Positions 34,551 through 43,146 of a stretch of 64,000 nucleotides of DNA are shown here, piece after piece. The position numbers and the translations under genes were made by a program. The notes below the pieces were generated by a model, which was given only the letters and a program-made list of their open reading frames with translations, searched no databases and was not told the DNA's origin. This DNA is from Mesorhizobium sp. (lineage in GTDB: Bacteria > Pseudomonadota > Alphaproteobacteria > Rhizobiales > Rhizobiaceae): contig SAKE01000002.1 in the NCBI GenBank assembly GCA_004017275.1, positions 189,411 through 253,410 on the forward strand, written 5' to 3'. Positions within the stretch are counted from its first letter, which is position 1, and each line of letters begins with the position of its first letter.

Positions 34551-35303
34551 TCAGCCACTCAGCAGCGCCAGTTCCTCCGGTGTCAGATGCCGCGCCTTGC
34601 CCTTGGCGAGGTCGCCGAGCGGCAGGCGGCCGATGGCGATGCGGATGAGGCGCTTGACTTCGATGCCGTGCGCGGCGAGCAGCCGGCGGATGTGGCGGTT
34701 GCGGCCTTCGTCGAGCACGATCTCCAGCCAGGCGGTGCGGCCGCCGCTGCGCAACACTTCGATCGAGCTGGCGATCAGGATGTCGCCGTCGACGGTCACG
34801 CCGGCGCGTAATGTCTCCAGCATTGCCGCGTCGGGCACCGTGCCGATCTGCACGTGGTAGGTCTTGGGCAGATGCGAGGCCGGGTCCATCAGCCGGTTGG
34901 CAAATCGGGTGTCGTTGGTCATCAGCAACAAGCCTTCGCTGGCCTTGTCGAGGCGGCCGACCGGCGAGACGAAGGGCAAATCGAGCCCTTGGAGGCAGGC
35001 ATAGACGGTGTCGCGCTGTTGCGGGTCGTCGCGGGTGGTGACCAGCCCGCGCGGCTTGTTGAGCATGAGATAGACCTTGCGCTCGGCAACCACCGGCCTG
35101 TCGTCGACGACGATGCGGTCGCGGTCGAGGTCGACGCGCAGTGCTGCATTGCGCACCACCTTGCCGCCGACGCGCACGCGGCCTTCGGCGATCAGCACCT
35201 CGGCCTGTGTGCGCGAGCACAGTCCAAGTTTTGACAGGGCGCGGTTCAAGCTGACGCCGGGCGCCGCCTGCCTGCCGCTCTGTTGCGTCTGCCGTGGTGT
35301 CAT
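34551..35303 (-). CDS. rRNA pseudouridine synthase (RsuA/RluB family)
   Basis: 250 residues: S4 RNA-binding domain (about 18-65, SLNRALSKLGLCSRTQAEVLIAEG) then the catalytic domain with Asp119 in GRLDKASEGLLL, and the ARRLL-like end (RNRHIRRLLAAHGIEVKRLIRI). It isomerises a uridine in rRNA. RsuA and RluB/E/F types cannot be separated by eye. The start at 35303 is the Met before the basic N-terminus; the longer frame overlaps the divergent SRPBCC gene. Confidence 0.92.
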   Translation of the reverse strand: MTPRQTQQSGRQAAPGVSLNRALSKLGLCSRTQAEVLIAEGRVRVGGKVVRNAALRVDLDRDRIVVDDRPVVAERKVYLMLNKPRGLVTTRDDPQQRDTVYACLQGLDLPFVSPVGRLDKASEGLLLMTNDTRFANRLMDPASHLPKTYHVQIGTVPDAAMLETLRAGVTVDGDILIASSIEVLRSGGRTAWLEIVLDEGRNRHIRRLLAAHGIEVKRLIRIAIGRLPLGDLAKGKARHLTPEELALLSG

Positions 35304-35462
35304 GCTGCCGTCTGTGTTGGTGAAGCCCAGAGATGCCACGGGCCGCGATGGCTTCGCAAGCGTGGTGCAGCGTTCGTGCGCGGGGCAAGGGGCAATGGCG
35401 GCATCCGCGGTTCTTGGACCGGCGATATTGTCGCCGCCGCATCCGCGATAAACTTGCACCGC

Positions 35463-35915
35463 ATGAGTGAGTCTCCCGACATCTCGCCGATCACTAAGAC
35501 CGTCCTCATCGCCGCCACACAGACAAGGGTCTGGCAGGTGTTGACGACGCCTGAAATGATCCCGCACTGGATGTCCGACGAGGCGCTGATTGTCAGCCTC
35601 GAGAGACATGTCGGCGGCGCGATCTTGATACAAGGAGTGCTGCACGGAATGCCGTTCGAAAACCACGGCACCGTCCGGGCCTTCGAGCCGGAGAGGGCGT
35701 TCGCCTACGGCTACTGGAGCACGCTGTCGGCCTCGCGCCTGGCGGACGTGCCAGAAAACCACACCGTGGTCAGTTTTTCCCTGGCGCCGGCGGATGGAGG
35801 AACGCTGTTAACGCTGACGCTCAGCGACTTCGCCGAACCGGCGATCCGTCCGCATGCCAATCTCTATTGGGGGCCGACCTTGCAGATACTGAAGGCGGTC
35901 TGCGAACGCCGCTAA
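35463..35915 (+). CDS. SRPBCC (AHSA1-like) domain protein
   Basis: 150 residues, one START/AHSA1-like fold: ITKTVLIAATQTRVWQVLTTPEMIPHWM at the N-terminus and TVVSFSLAPADGGTLLTLTLSDF in the middle. These proteins bind a hydrophobic ligand or act on Hsp90-like partners; no specific role can be given. Divergent from the pseudouridine synthase gene. Confidence 0.85.
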   Translation: MSESPDISPITKTVLIAATQTRVWQVLTTPEMIPHWMSDEALIVSLERHVGGAILIQGVLHGMPFENHGTVRAFEPERAFAYGYWSTLSASRLADVPENHTVVSFSLAPADGGTLLTLTLSDFAEPAIRPHANLYWGPTLQILKAVCERR

Positions 35916-35977
35916 GCGAGGGACCGGTCGGTTGGGCCGGAGCACTGCGTCTGGAATGGTCGCAGTCGCCGTAAATA

Positions 35978-36835
35978 TCAACCGTCGTCCGACCCTTGCC
36001 CTGAGGCGCGCCGGGCGAGGGTGCGGATGCGGTCGGCGACGGCGCTGTCGACCGGGTTGTAGACGGTCAGGCTCAGATCCGGCCGGCCGTCGACCGCGAA
36101 GCCCGAATATTCCAGTTCGATATCGCCGAGTTCGGGATGCTTCAGGCGCTTTGTCCCGTCGCCGTGGCTGAGCACGTCGTTTTCCCGCCACAGAGCGTCG
36201 AATTCCGGGCTGGCGCTGCAGAGTTCGTCGACGAGCTCGCGCACCTCGGAGACAGCGCCGGCGCGTGCCGCATCGGCGCGGAACGATCCAACCACGAAAC
36301 GCGCGAGGTTTTGCCAATCGTGCTGCTTGGCGCGGATGACGGGGCTCAGGAACATGAAGCGCAGGATGTTGCGCTGGCCGGGGGGCAGGGCGCTGTAGTC
36401 GGTCAGCACCACTTGCGCGGCGCGGTTCCAGGCAACGACGTCCCAGGTGGCGGTCCTGACCAGGGCAGGGCTGGCATCGAGCGTGTCGATGAGGCGCTGC
36501 AGCCGGGGGCTGACGCCTTCGGCGCCGGTGTAGCGGACCTCGGGCGGGCGCCCCAGCCCGAGCATGAAAAGATGCTCGCGCTCCGCCTCGGTCAGCAGCA
36601 GACCCTTGGCGATGCGGTTCAGGACATCGGCCGAAGGCGCGCCGCCACGGCCCTGTTCCAGCCATGTGTACCAGGTCGGGCTTATGTTGGCGCGCTGGGC
36701 GACCTCTTCCCGACGCAGTCCCGGCGTGCGTCGACGCCCGGAAAACCCGAACGATGCGGGATCGAGCCGCGTGCGCCGGTCTTTCAGGAACGCTGCCAGT
36801 GAGCCGGTGGAATTGGAGGGCATCCTGTTAACCAT
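35978..36835 (-). CDS. HTH regulator with MmyB-like ligand domain
   Basis: 285 residues. An Xre-type helix-turn-helix (TPGLRREEVAQRANISPTWYTWLEQGRG, about residues 37-64) is followed by an MmyB-type PAS-like ligand-binding domain (SPALVRTATWDVVAWNRAA and NILRFMFL). These regulators often bind fatty acyl or aromatic ligands and control an adjacent SDR gene, here divergent at 36914. The start may be 36835 or 36823; neither has a good ribosome binding site. Confidence 0.9.
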   Translation of the reverse strand: MVNRMPSNSTGSLAAFLKDRRTRLDPASFGFSGRRRTPGLRREEVAQRANISPTWYTWLEQGRGGAPSADVLNRIAKGLLLTEAEREHLFMLGLGRPPEVRYTGAEGVSPRLQRLIDTLDASPALVRTATWDVVAWNRAAQVVLTDYSALPPGQRNILRFMFLSPVIRAKQHDWQNLARFVVGSFRADAARAGAVSEVRELVDELCSASPEFDALWRENDVLSHGDGTKRLKHPELGDIELEYSGFAVDGRPDLSLTVYNPVDSAVADRIRTLARRASGQGSDDG

Positions 36836-36913
36836 TATACCATGATAACGTCACTACTTTAATAGAATAATAGACCAGCAATATTACGCAGGCAACTGTG
36901 CAGGAGATTTTGC

Positions 36914-37798
36914 ATGCGTATCTTTCTCACCGGCGCGACCGGTTTCATCGGTTCGGCGCTGGTACCCGAACTCATTCAGGCGGGTCACCAGGTGGTCGGC
37001 GTGACCCGCTCCGACGCCGGCGCCGAGGCGTTGGCTGCCGCTGGCGCCGAGGTGCACCGCGGAACGCTCGAAGAGCCCGGGGGCCTGCGGGACGGCGCGG
37101 CCAAGGCGGAGGCCGTGATCCACACGGCGTTCGACCATGATTTCTCGCGGTTTGCAGAGAATTGCGAAAAGGACAAGCGCGTCATCGCGGCACTCGGCGC
37201 AGCACTCGCCGGCTCCGACCGGCCGCTGGTGATCACCTCCGGCGTCGGCATGGGCAGCCCCGGACATGGCCAGTTGGCGATCGAGGACGTCTTCAACGCC
37301 AGCCATCCCAATCCGCGCATTGCCTCTGAGTTGGCCGGCAATGACTTGCTGGCTGCCGGCGTCAATGTGTCGGTGGTGCGGCTGCCGCAGGTCCACAACC
37401 CGGTTAAGCAGGGCCTCATCTCGCCGCTTATCGAGATCGCGCGCCAAAAAGGCGTCTCGGCTTATGTCGGCGAAGGCCGCAATCGCTATTCGGCCGGCCA
37501 TCTGCTGGACGCGGCGCGGCTTTATCGGCTGGCCGTGGAAAAGCGCGAGCCCGGCGCGCGCTATCACGCGGTCGGCGAGGAAGGTGTCGACGTGCGCGCA
37601 ATCGCCGAGGCGCTTGCAAGGGGCCTGAAATTGCCGGCCGTTTCCATCGCGCCGGAAATGGCGGCGGAGCATTTCGGCTGGATGGCGATGTTCGCCCCCA
37701 TGGATCTGCCGGCCTCCAGCGCGCTGACCCAGGCACGGCTCGGCTGGCAGCCGACCGGCCCGACGCTGATCGCCGATCTCGATGCCATGCAATATTGA
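36914..37798 (+). CDS. Extended SDR (epimerase-like) oxidoreductase
   Basis: 294 residues. The N-terminal NAD(P) loop GATGFIGS is at residues 7-14; the later pattern is that of atypical or extended SDRs acting on small aldehydes or ketones rather than sugars (the canonical Tyr-x3-Lys is not obvious). A GGAG site precedes ATG 36914. Probably controlled by the divergent MmyB-like regulator through the AT-rich 78-bp gap. Confidence 0.9.
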   Translation: MRIFLTGATGFIGSALVPELIQAGHQVVGVTRSDAGAEALAAAGAEVHRGTLEEPGGLRDGAAKAEAVIHTAFDHDFSRFAENCEKDKRVIAALGAALAGSDRPLVITSGVGMGSPGHGQLAIEDVFNASHPNPRIASELAGNDLLAAGVNVSVVRLPQVHNPVKQGLISPLIEIARQKGVSAYVGEGRNRYSAGHLLDAARLYRLAVEKREPGARYHAVGEEGVDVRAIAEALARGLKLPAVSIAPEMAAEHFGWMAMFAPMDLPASSALTQARLGWQPTGPTLIADLDAMQY

Positions 37799-37904
37799 GG
37801 CGCTGACAAAGCGGCGTCAGCCGGGGCTGCAAAGCGGCTAGACTAGAATTTCATCGTTCGCCTCGGTGGAGCAACATTCGGGGTTGGCCGAAGCCTCTAA
37901 ACTT

Positions 37905-38075
37905 CGTCATCCTAGGGCGAAGCGACGTCGCGGAGACCCTGGGATCCATGCCGCGACCTTAGTCGAGGGGCGCAGCGGAGCAGAATTCTGAACCGTTGCG
38001 CTGCTCAGGAGTCCCGGCATGGATCCTGGGGTCTGCGCCGCGTCGCTGCGCTCCTTGCTCCGCCCCAGGATGACG
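37905..38075. repeat. 171-bp palindromic intergenic element
   Basis: Ends CGTCATCCT and AGGATGACG are inverted copies; inner parts such as GGCGAAGCGACG with CGTCGCTGCGC and GGGATCCATGCCG with CGGCATGGATCC also mirror each other. A whole-element hairpin can form. It lies between two convergent genes. Elements with this consensus are repeated in many rhizobial genomes. Confidence 0.85.
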
Positions 38076-38085
38076 ACTTTTCGGG

Positions 38086-38784
38086 TTATGCAGGGATCAC
38101 CGCATAGCGCAAATGGACGAGCCCATGCGCCAAGGCCTCGCAGCTCTTCAGAGACAACTGCATCTTGCCCGCCAGGCCGCTCTCGCCGACCTCGACGAAG
38201 GCCTGGTTTGCCGCGCGCCCATCGATCGCGGGCGCCACGAGAAGGCTCAGTTCATCGACAAACCCGGCCGCGAGGAAAGAACCGTTGATGCCGGCGCCGC
38301 CTTCGAGCAGCAGCCTGCGGATGCCGAGTTCACGGCCGAGAACCTCGAGCATCGCGGCGAGATCGATGCTCTCCGTTTCCGAGACGATGTAGGACACACC
38401 ATCGGATGTGAGCTCGGCCAGATGGCTGTCGGAAACATCATGCCCAAGCAGCACCACGACATGGTCGCCGCCGATGTCGGGTTTGGAAAAATGAAGCTTG
38501 CCGGAGGCATCGAGCGCCACGGCATAGGTTCCTGCATCTTTTTGAGCGAAATGATGGGGCCGGTCGACCTTGCCGGCATTGGCCGGTGGGTGCGCGCCGG
38601 CCTTGCTCATCTCGGCCATGGTGACGCGACCGACCATCCAGGCATCGCCGGCGAGATCATTGTGGATGTGTTCATAGAGGCTCGACCATTCCGCCCGGGT
38701 CCCGTCCGGACTTGTCGTGTAGCGGCTTGGATGGAGGCTGCCGTCGAGTGATGCGAGCATGTGGCAGATGATTTGCGGCTTCAT
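38086..38784 (-). CDS. RibD C-terminal / DHFR-like reductase
   Basis: 232 residues with the dihydrofolate reductase-like fold of the RibD C-terminal family: KPQIICHMLASLDGSLHPSRY at the start, GDAWMVGRVTMAEM, and LLEGGAGINGSFLAAGFVDELSLLVAPAIDG in the middle. It probably uses NADPH; the substrate is not known. Start taken at 38784 where family similarity begins. Stands alone. Confidence 0.9.
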   Translation of the reverse strand: MKPQIICHMLASLDGSLHPSRYTTSPDGTRAEWSSLYEHIHNDLAGDAWMVGRVTMAEMSKAGAHPPANAGKVDRPHHFAQKDAGTYAVALDASGKLHFSKPDIGGDHVVVLLGHDVSDSHLAELTSDGVSYIVSETESIDLAAMLEVLGRELGIRRLLLEGGAGINGSFLAAGFVDELSLLVAPAIDGRAANQAFVEVGESGLAGKMQLSLKSCEALAHGLVHLRYAVIPA

Positions 38785-39136
38785 ACGGGTTCTCCAGATC
38801 ACAAAGGCTTCGCGAGTCAGTCCAAGGTAGTGCCGGCCAGAGGGAATGGAAGCCAGGCGCCTCAGGGAGATGTTGTCTGCGCCGCAAACCAAAAATCCGA
38901 GAATTCCGATAAACTGCCCGGCGGCTCTGTTATATCGATGTTGCACAAATGGTTGACCCTGGGTTAGCATCCCCAGGCAGGCGTCGGTGGGAGGCTCTTT
39001 TTACAGCGGCGGCCAGCTGGAGCGGCATGCGTTTTCGGGCGCAGGGAGGATGCTCCAACACTTTGAACCGACGCATGATCCTTCCTGAAACCGATCCCGG
39101 TTTTCGGGGTCGTGCGTTTTTGTGGAGGAGGATCCC
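38785..39136. other. Regulatory gap before the ribose-type importer
   Basis: 352 bases without a gene. It holds the hairpin ACGCATGATC...GTGCGT at 39071-39117, a palindrome type (with CCGGTTTTCGG in its right arm) widespread between rhizobial genes, followed by TTTT just before the ribosome binding site. The AT-rich section near 38920-38960 could carry the promoter; no regulator gene lies beside the operon. Confidence 0.5.
39071..39117 (+). repeat. Rhizobial hairpin repeat in the importer leader
   Basis: Arms ACGCATGATCC and the opposite GGTCGTGCGT with inner TGAAACCGATCCCGGTTTTC. Followed by TTTT, so it may terminate part of the transcripts or mark an attenuator 20 bases before the binding-protein start. 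Confidence 0.6.
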
Positions 39137-40084
39137 ATGAACAGACGCGAATTCCTGCTGTCGTCGGCGGCCTTTGGCGCCCTGGTGCTTGCCGCACCCT
39201 CGGTGTTTGCGCAGGACAAGCTCACCATCCTGGGCTCGGTGCCCAGTCTCGGCTTTCCGTTCTTCGTGCACATGTTGAACGAGATCAAGGCGGAAGCCGC
39301 CACGCAAGGCGTCAATTTGACCGAAAGCGACGGCCAGAACTCGGCCACCAAGCAGACCGCCGACATCGAGGCGGCCTTGGTGCAAAAGGTCAATGCCATT
39401 GTCATATCGCCGCTCGACGTCAACGCGCTGGCGCCGGCCATCGAGGAAACGGTGAAGGCCGGCGTTCCCGTGGTGACGATTGACCGCCGCGTCGACGGCG
39501 TCGAGGGCATCCTGGCCCATGTCGGCGCCGACAACGTCAAGGGCGGCGAGGCGGAAGCCAATGCCGTGGTGGCGGCGTTCCCCAACGGCGCCAAGCTCTT
39601 TCACCTTCAGGGCCAGCCCGGCGCCGGCCCGGCGATCGATCGCAACAAGGGCGTTCACAACGTGCTCGATCCGCTGAAGGACAAATACCAGATCGTCTTC
39701 GAGCAGACCGCCAACTTCGCCCGGGCCGAGGCGCTGTCGGTGACCGAAGCCGGCCTTGCCGCCAACGGCAAGCCGGACGCCATAGTCTGCGCCAATGACG
39801 ACATGGCACTCGGCGCCATGGAAGCCTGCGCGGCGCGCAACTTCACCGACGTCAAGATCTACGGTTTCGACGCGCTGCCGGAAGCGCTTGTCGCGGTGCG
39901 CGATGGCAAGCTTGCCGGCACCGTCGAGCAATTCCCCGGCGAGCAGTCGCGCACCGCGGTGCGCATCGCGGTCGCCTTCGCCAAGGACAAGACCGAGCCG
40001 AAGGAGAAGCTGGTGTTGTTGACGCCGATCGTGATTGGCAAGGACAATCTCGACAAGGCCGAGCGGATTGGCGAGACGAAGTAG
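39137..40084 (+). CDS. CUT2 (ribose-type) sugar-binding protein
   Basis: 315 residues, periplasmic-binding protein family 4 (RbsB-like). The N-terminus NRREFLLSSAAFGALVLAA is a signal with twin arginines (Arg3-Arg4), so Tat export is possible. The GLAANGKPDAIVCANDDMALGAMEA block is typical. A GGAGGAGG site precedes ATG 39137. The substrate is a pentose or polyol by family, not determinable here. Confidence 0.93.
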   Translation: MNRREFLLSSAAFGALVLAAPSVFAQDKLTILGSVPSLGFPFFVHMLNEIKAEAATQGVNLTESDGQNSATKQTADIEAALVQKVNAIVISPLDVNALAPAIEETVKAGVPVVTIDRRVDGVEGILAHVGADNVKGGEAEANAVVAAFPNGAKLFHLQGQPGAGPAIDRNKGVHNVLDPLKDKYQIVFEQTANFARAEALSVTEAGLAANGKPDAIVCANDDMALGAMEACAARNFTDVKIYGFDALPEALVAVRDGKLAGTVEQFPGEQSRTAVRIAVAFAKDKTEPKEKLVLLTPIVIGKDNLDKAERIGETK

Positions 40085-40103
40085 GCTATATTGGTAAGCC
40101 GGC

Positions 40104-40276
40104 GGGACAGCACCCCCCTCTGTCCTGCCGGACATCTCCCCCTCAAGGGGGGAGATCGGCTGTTCGTTTATTTTTGCCAGTTCTCAAACGTCTAAGGAAA
40201 GGTGCCGCCGGCGACACTGCCAATCTCCCCCCTCGAGGGGGAGATGTCCGGAAGGACAGAGGGGGGCGCTGTCCCG
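40104..40276. repeat. 173-bp palindromic element inside the importer operon
   Basis: Ends CGGGACAGC and GCTGTCCCG are inverted; next to them lie CCCCCCTCTGTCCTGCCGG and its mirror, and inner CTCCCCCTCAAGGGG hairpins. It occupies nearly all of the gap between the binding-protein gene and the ATPase gene. It could protect the upstream mRNA or reduce read-through, giving more binding protein than transporter. Confidence 0.85.
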
Positions 40277-40303
40277 CAGCCTGCCGCAATCCGGGAGCCA
40301 ACC

Positions 40304-41866
40304 TTGCCAGCTGAAGCCGCATCGCCCGAACCCGTCCTGCTCACCGTCGAGGGCATCACCAAGCATTTCGCCGGCGTTACCGCACTGAACAATGTCTCGC
40401 TCGACATCCGCCCCGGCGAAATCCTCGGCCTGCTCGGCGAAAACGGCGCCGGCAAGTCGACGCTCTTGAAAATCCTGTCGGGCGTGATGCCGCCGTCGAG
40501 CGGGCATATCATTTTCGATGGCGCCGAGTACCATCCATCCAGCCCGCAGGATGCCAAGCGGCTCGGCATCGTCACCATCTACCAGGAACTGAGCCTGATC
40601 CCGACGTTGACGGTGGCGGAGAACATTTTTATTGGCCGCGCGCCGGTAGGGCCGCTCGGGCTGGTGAGCTGGAGGCGCATGGAGCAAGAGTCCCGCGCGA
40701 TCATCGCCCGCGTCGGCCTCTCCATCGACCCGATGACGCCGGTCTCGGCGCTGTCGGTGGCCGAGCAGCAGCTGGTCGAGATCGCCCGCGCGCTGTCGCT
40801 GAAGAGCCGGCTGATCATCATGGACGAGCCGACCTCGGCACTGACCGAGACCGAGGTGCAGCGGCTGCTGTCGATCATGGACCGGCTGCGCAAGGACAAG
40901 GTCGCCATCATGTTCGTCACCCATCGGCTGGAGGAGGCGTCGGTCATCTGCGACCGCATGACGGTTCTGCGCGACGGCCGGCTGGCCGGGCATCTTAACC
41001 GCGAAGGCGGGCCAATCGCGCTGCCGAAAATCATCGAGAAGATGGTCGGCCGTGCCGCGTCCGAGCTCTACGCACGGCCGGCGCAACGCGCGGTGGCCGG
41101 CGATGTCGTGTTGTCAGTGCGCGGCTTGCGCACCGTGCGCGACCCCGAGGCGCCGCACGCCATCGTGCTCGACGGCGTCGATATCGACCTCAAGGCCGGT
41201 GAAATCCTCGGCGTCGCCGGCCTCGTCGGCTCGGGTCGCACCGAACTGGCGCGCGCCATTTTCGGCGCCGACCGCATCGCTGCCGGCACCATCACGCTCG
41301 ACGGCAAGCACATCGCGCCGCCGTCACCGGCGGATGCGACTGCGCTTGGCATTGGACTGGTGCCGGAGGACCGCAAGCACCAGGCGATCTTCGCCGCGTT
41401 GGGCATCCTGCCGAATTTCTCCGTCGCGTCGCTTGGGCATTTCAGCAATGGCTTCGGCTTCATGGCCGAACGGCGCGAGCGCGATGCACTGGCGGGTTTT
41501 CGCAAGATGCTGTCGATCCGCATGGCCTCGGCCGAGCAGGCGATCGAGGGCCTGTCGGGCGGCAACCAGCAGAAGGTGATCCTGGCGCGCTGGCTGGCGC
41601 GCGATCCCAAGGTGCTGATCGTCGACGAGCCGACGCGCGGCGTCGATGTCGGCGCCAAGACCGAGGTGCACCAGATCCTGGTGCAGCTTGCGGCGCGCGG
41701 CATTGCGGTGATGATGATCTCGTCGGAACTGCCCGAGGTGCTGGCGGTGTCGGACCGCATCGTCACCATGCGCCGCGGACGCATCACCGGGCAGATGCCG
41801 GGCGTCGAGGCAAACGAGGAAAGACTGATGGAACTGATGGCACTCGACCGCAAGGAGACACTATGA
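40304..41866 (+). CDS. CUT2 sugar ABC transporter ATPase (RbsA type)
   Basis: 520 residues with two fused ABC domains. Walker A of the first is GENGAGKST at residues 45-53, its Walker B is in LIIMDEPTSAL; the second domain has GLVGSGRTEL in place of Walker A and keeps LSGGNQQK and VDEPTRG. No ATG suits; the TTG at 40304 with GGGAG six bases upstream gives the usual length, whereas the longer open frame would read through the repeat element. The stop overlaps the permease ATG. Confidence 0.93.
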   Translation: MPAEAASPEPVLLTVEGITKHFAGVTALNNVSLDIRPGEILGLLGENGAGKSTLLKILSGVMPPSSGHIIFDGAEYHPSSPQDAKRLGIVTIYQELSLIPTLTVAENIFIGRAPVGPLGLVSWRRMEQESRAIIARVGLSIDPMTPVSALSVAEQQLVEIARALSLKSRLIIMDEPTSALTETEVQRLLSIMDRLRKDKVAIMFVTHRLEEASVICDRMTVLRDGRLAGHLNREGGPIALPKIIEKMVGRAASELYARPAQRAVAGDVVLSVRGLRTVRDPEAPHAIVLDGVDIDLKAGEILGVAGLVGSGRTELARAIFGADRIAAGTITLDGKHIAPPSPADATALGIGLVPEDRKHQAIFAALGILPNFSVASLGHFSNGFGFMAERRERDALAGFRKMLSIRMASAEQAIEGLSGGNQQKVILARWLARDPKVLIVDEPTRGVDVGAKTEVHQILVQLAARGIAVMMISSELPEVLAVSDRIVTMRRGRITGQMPGVEANEERLMELMALDRKETL

Positions 41867-42879
41867 GCGTGGCCGGGGAACAGGACCAGCGCGGCGGTAT
41901 CAATTTCGCGCGGCTTTTGATGAGTTTCGGGCCGCTGCTGTTCCTGGTGGCGCTGATCGTCGTCTTCACGGTGCTGAAGCCGAGCTTCATGGACCCGATC
42001 AATCTGTTCAACATCACAAGGCAGATCTCGATCACCGGGCTGATCGCGCTCGGCATGACCTTCGTCATCCTCACCGCCGGCATCGATCTGTCGGTCGGCT
42101 CGCTGCTTGCCTTTTGCGGCATGGTCGCCGCCGTGGTGGCCAAGGGCGGCACGGCCAACACGCTGTCGCTGTCGACCTCCGGCACGCAAGGTTTTGGCTG
42201 GTTCGCCGCCCTGCTCGCCGCCGTCGTGGTGGGTGCGGGCGCCGGCTGTGTGCAGGGGCTTGTCATCACCCGGCTGAAAGTGCCGCCCTTCGTCGTCACG
42301 CTGGGCGGGCTGACGGTGTTTCGCGGGCTGACGCTGACCATCTCCAATGGCGGCCCGATCTCGGGCTTCGACGCCTCGATGCGCTGGTTCGGCACAGGGT
42401 TGATCGGCCCGGTGCCGGTGCCGGCGCTCATCTTCGCGGCGGCCGCCATCCTGTGCCACATCGTGCTGCGCTACACGCGCTACGGCCGCGCCGTCTATGC
42501 CGTCGGCGGCAATGCCGAAGCGGCGCGGCTGTCGGGCCTGCGCGTCGATCGCATCCTGGTTTCCGTCTACGTCATCGTTGGCTTCTTCGCCGGCCTCGCT
42601 GCCTTCGTGCTGTCGGCAAGGCTCAATTCATCGGAAGCGGTGGCCGGCATCGGCTACGAGCTGACGGTGATTTCGGCCGTCGTCATCGGCGGCACCTCGC
42701 TGTTCGGCGGCATCGGCTCGGTCGGCGGCACGGTGGTGGGCGCAGCGCTCATCGGCGTGCTGCAGAACGGGCTGCAGTTCAACAACGTGTCGTCCTACAC
42801 GCAAAGCATCGTCATCGGGCTCATCCTGATCCTGGCGGTGGCGTTCGACCGGTGGCTGAAGTCGCGGGTAAGACGGTGA
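41863..42879 (+). CDS. CUT2 sugar ABC permease (RbsC type)
   Basis: 338 residues, eight to ten membrane spans, with the family blocks LIALGMTFVILTAGIDLSVGS and AVYAVGGNAEAARLSG. ATGA overlap with the ATPase gene. A typical one-permease CUT2 importer is thus complete (binding protein, ATPase, permease); no kinase, isomerase or regulator is linked. Confidence 0.93.
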   Translation: MSVAGEQDQRGGINFARLLMSFGPLLFLVALIVVFTVLKPSFMDPINLFNITRQISITGLIALGMTFVILTAGIDLSVGSLLAFCGMVAAVVAKGGTANTLSLSTSGTQGFGWFAALLAAVVVGAGAGCVQGLVITRLKVPPFVVTLGGLTVFRGLTLTISNGGPISGFDASMRWFGTGLIGPVPVPALIFAAAAILCHIVLRYTRYGRAVYAVGGNAEAARLSGLRVDRILVSVYVIVGFFAGLAAFVLSARLNSSEAVAGIGYELTVISAVVIGGTSLFGGIGSVGGTVVGAALIGVLQNGLQFNNVSSYTQSIVIGLILILAVAFDRWLKSRVRR

Positions 42880-42904
42880 GGGCAAAGGGGGCTGTTAGCG
42901 CCCG

Positions 42905-43064
42905 TACGCCCCCCTCTGTCCTGCCGGACATCTCCCCCTCAAGGGGGGAGATCAGCAGCTTCGTCCTCGCTACTTTCTCTTCAACGTTGAAATTGGCGAA
43001 AGTAATCATGACATCCAATCTCCCCCCGTGTGGGGGAGATGTCCGGCAGGACAGAGGGGGGCGC
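42905..43064. repeat. 160-bp palindromic element after the importer
   Basis: Same outer arms as the element at 40.1 kb: CCCCCCTCTGTCCTGCCGG on the left and the reverse of it on the right, each with a CTCCCCC hairpin. Inner 60 bases differ. Two copies thus bracket the ATPase-permease gene pair. Confidence 0.85.
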
Positions 43065-43146
43065 CTCGCTCTGCCATCGACAGACCCCATCCCATTCCTT
43101 GCAAAACAATCATGCTTTGCTAGAAAGACGTGGGGCGGGTGGCATC

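Noticed and set aside
40202-40303. N-terminal extension of the RbsA-type ATPase
   Set aside because: These codons lie inside the palindromic repeat element and have no homology; the TTG at 40304 with a ribosome binding site gives the normal length.
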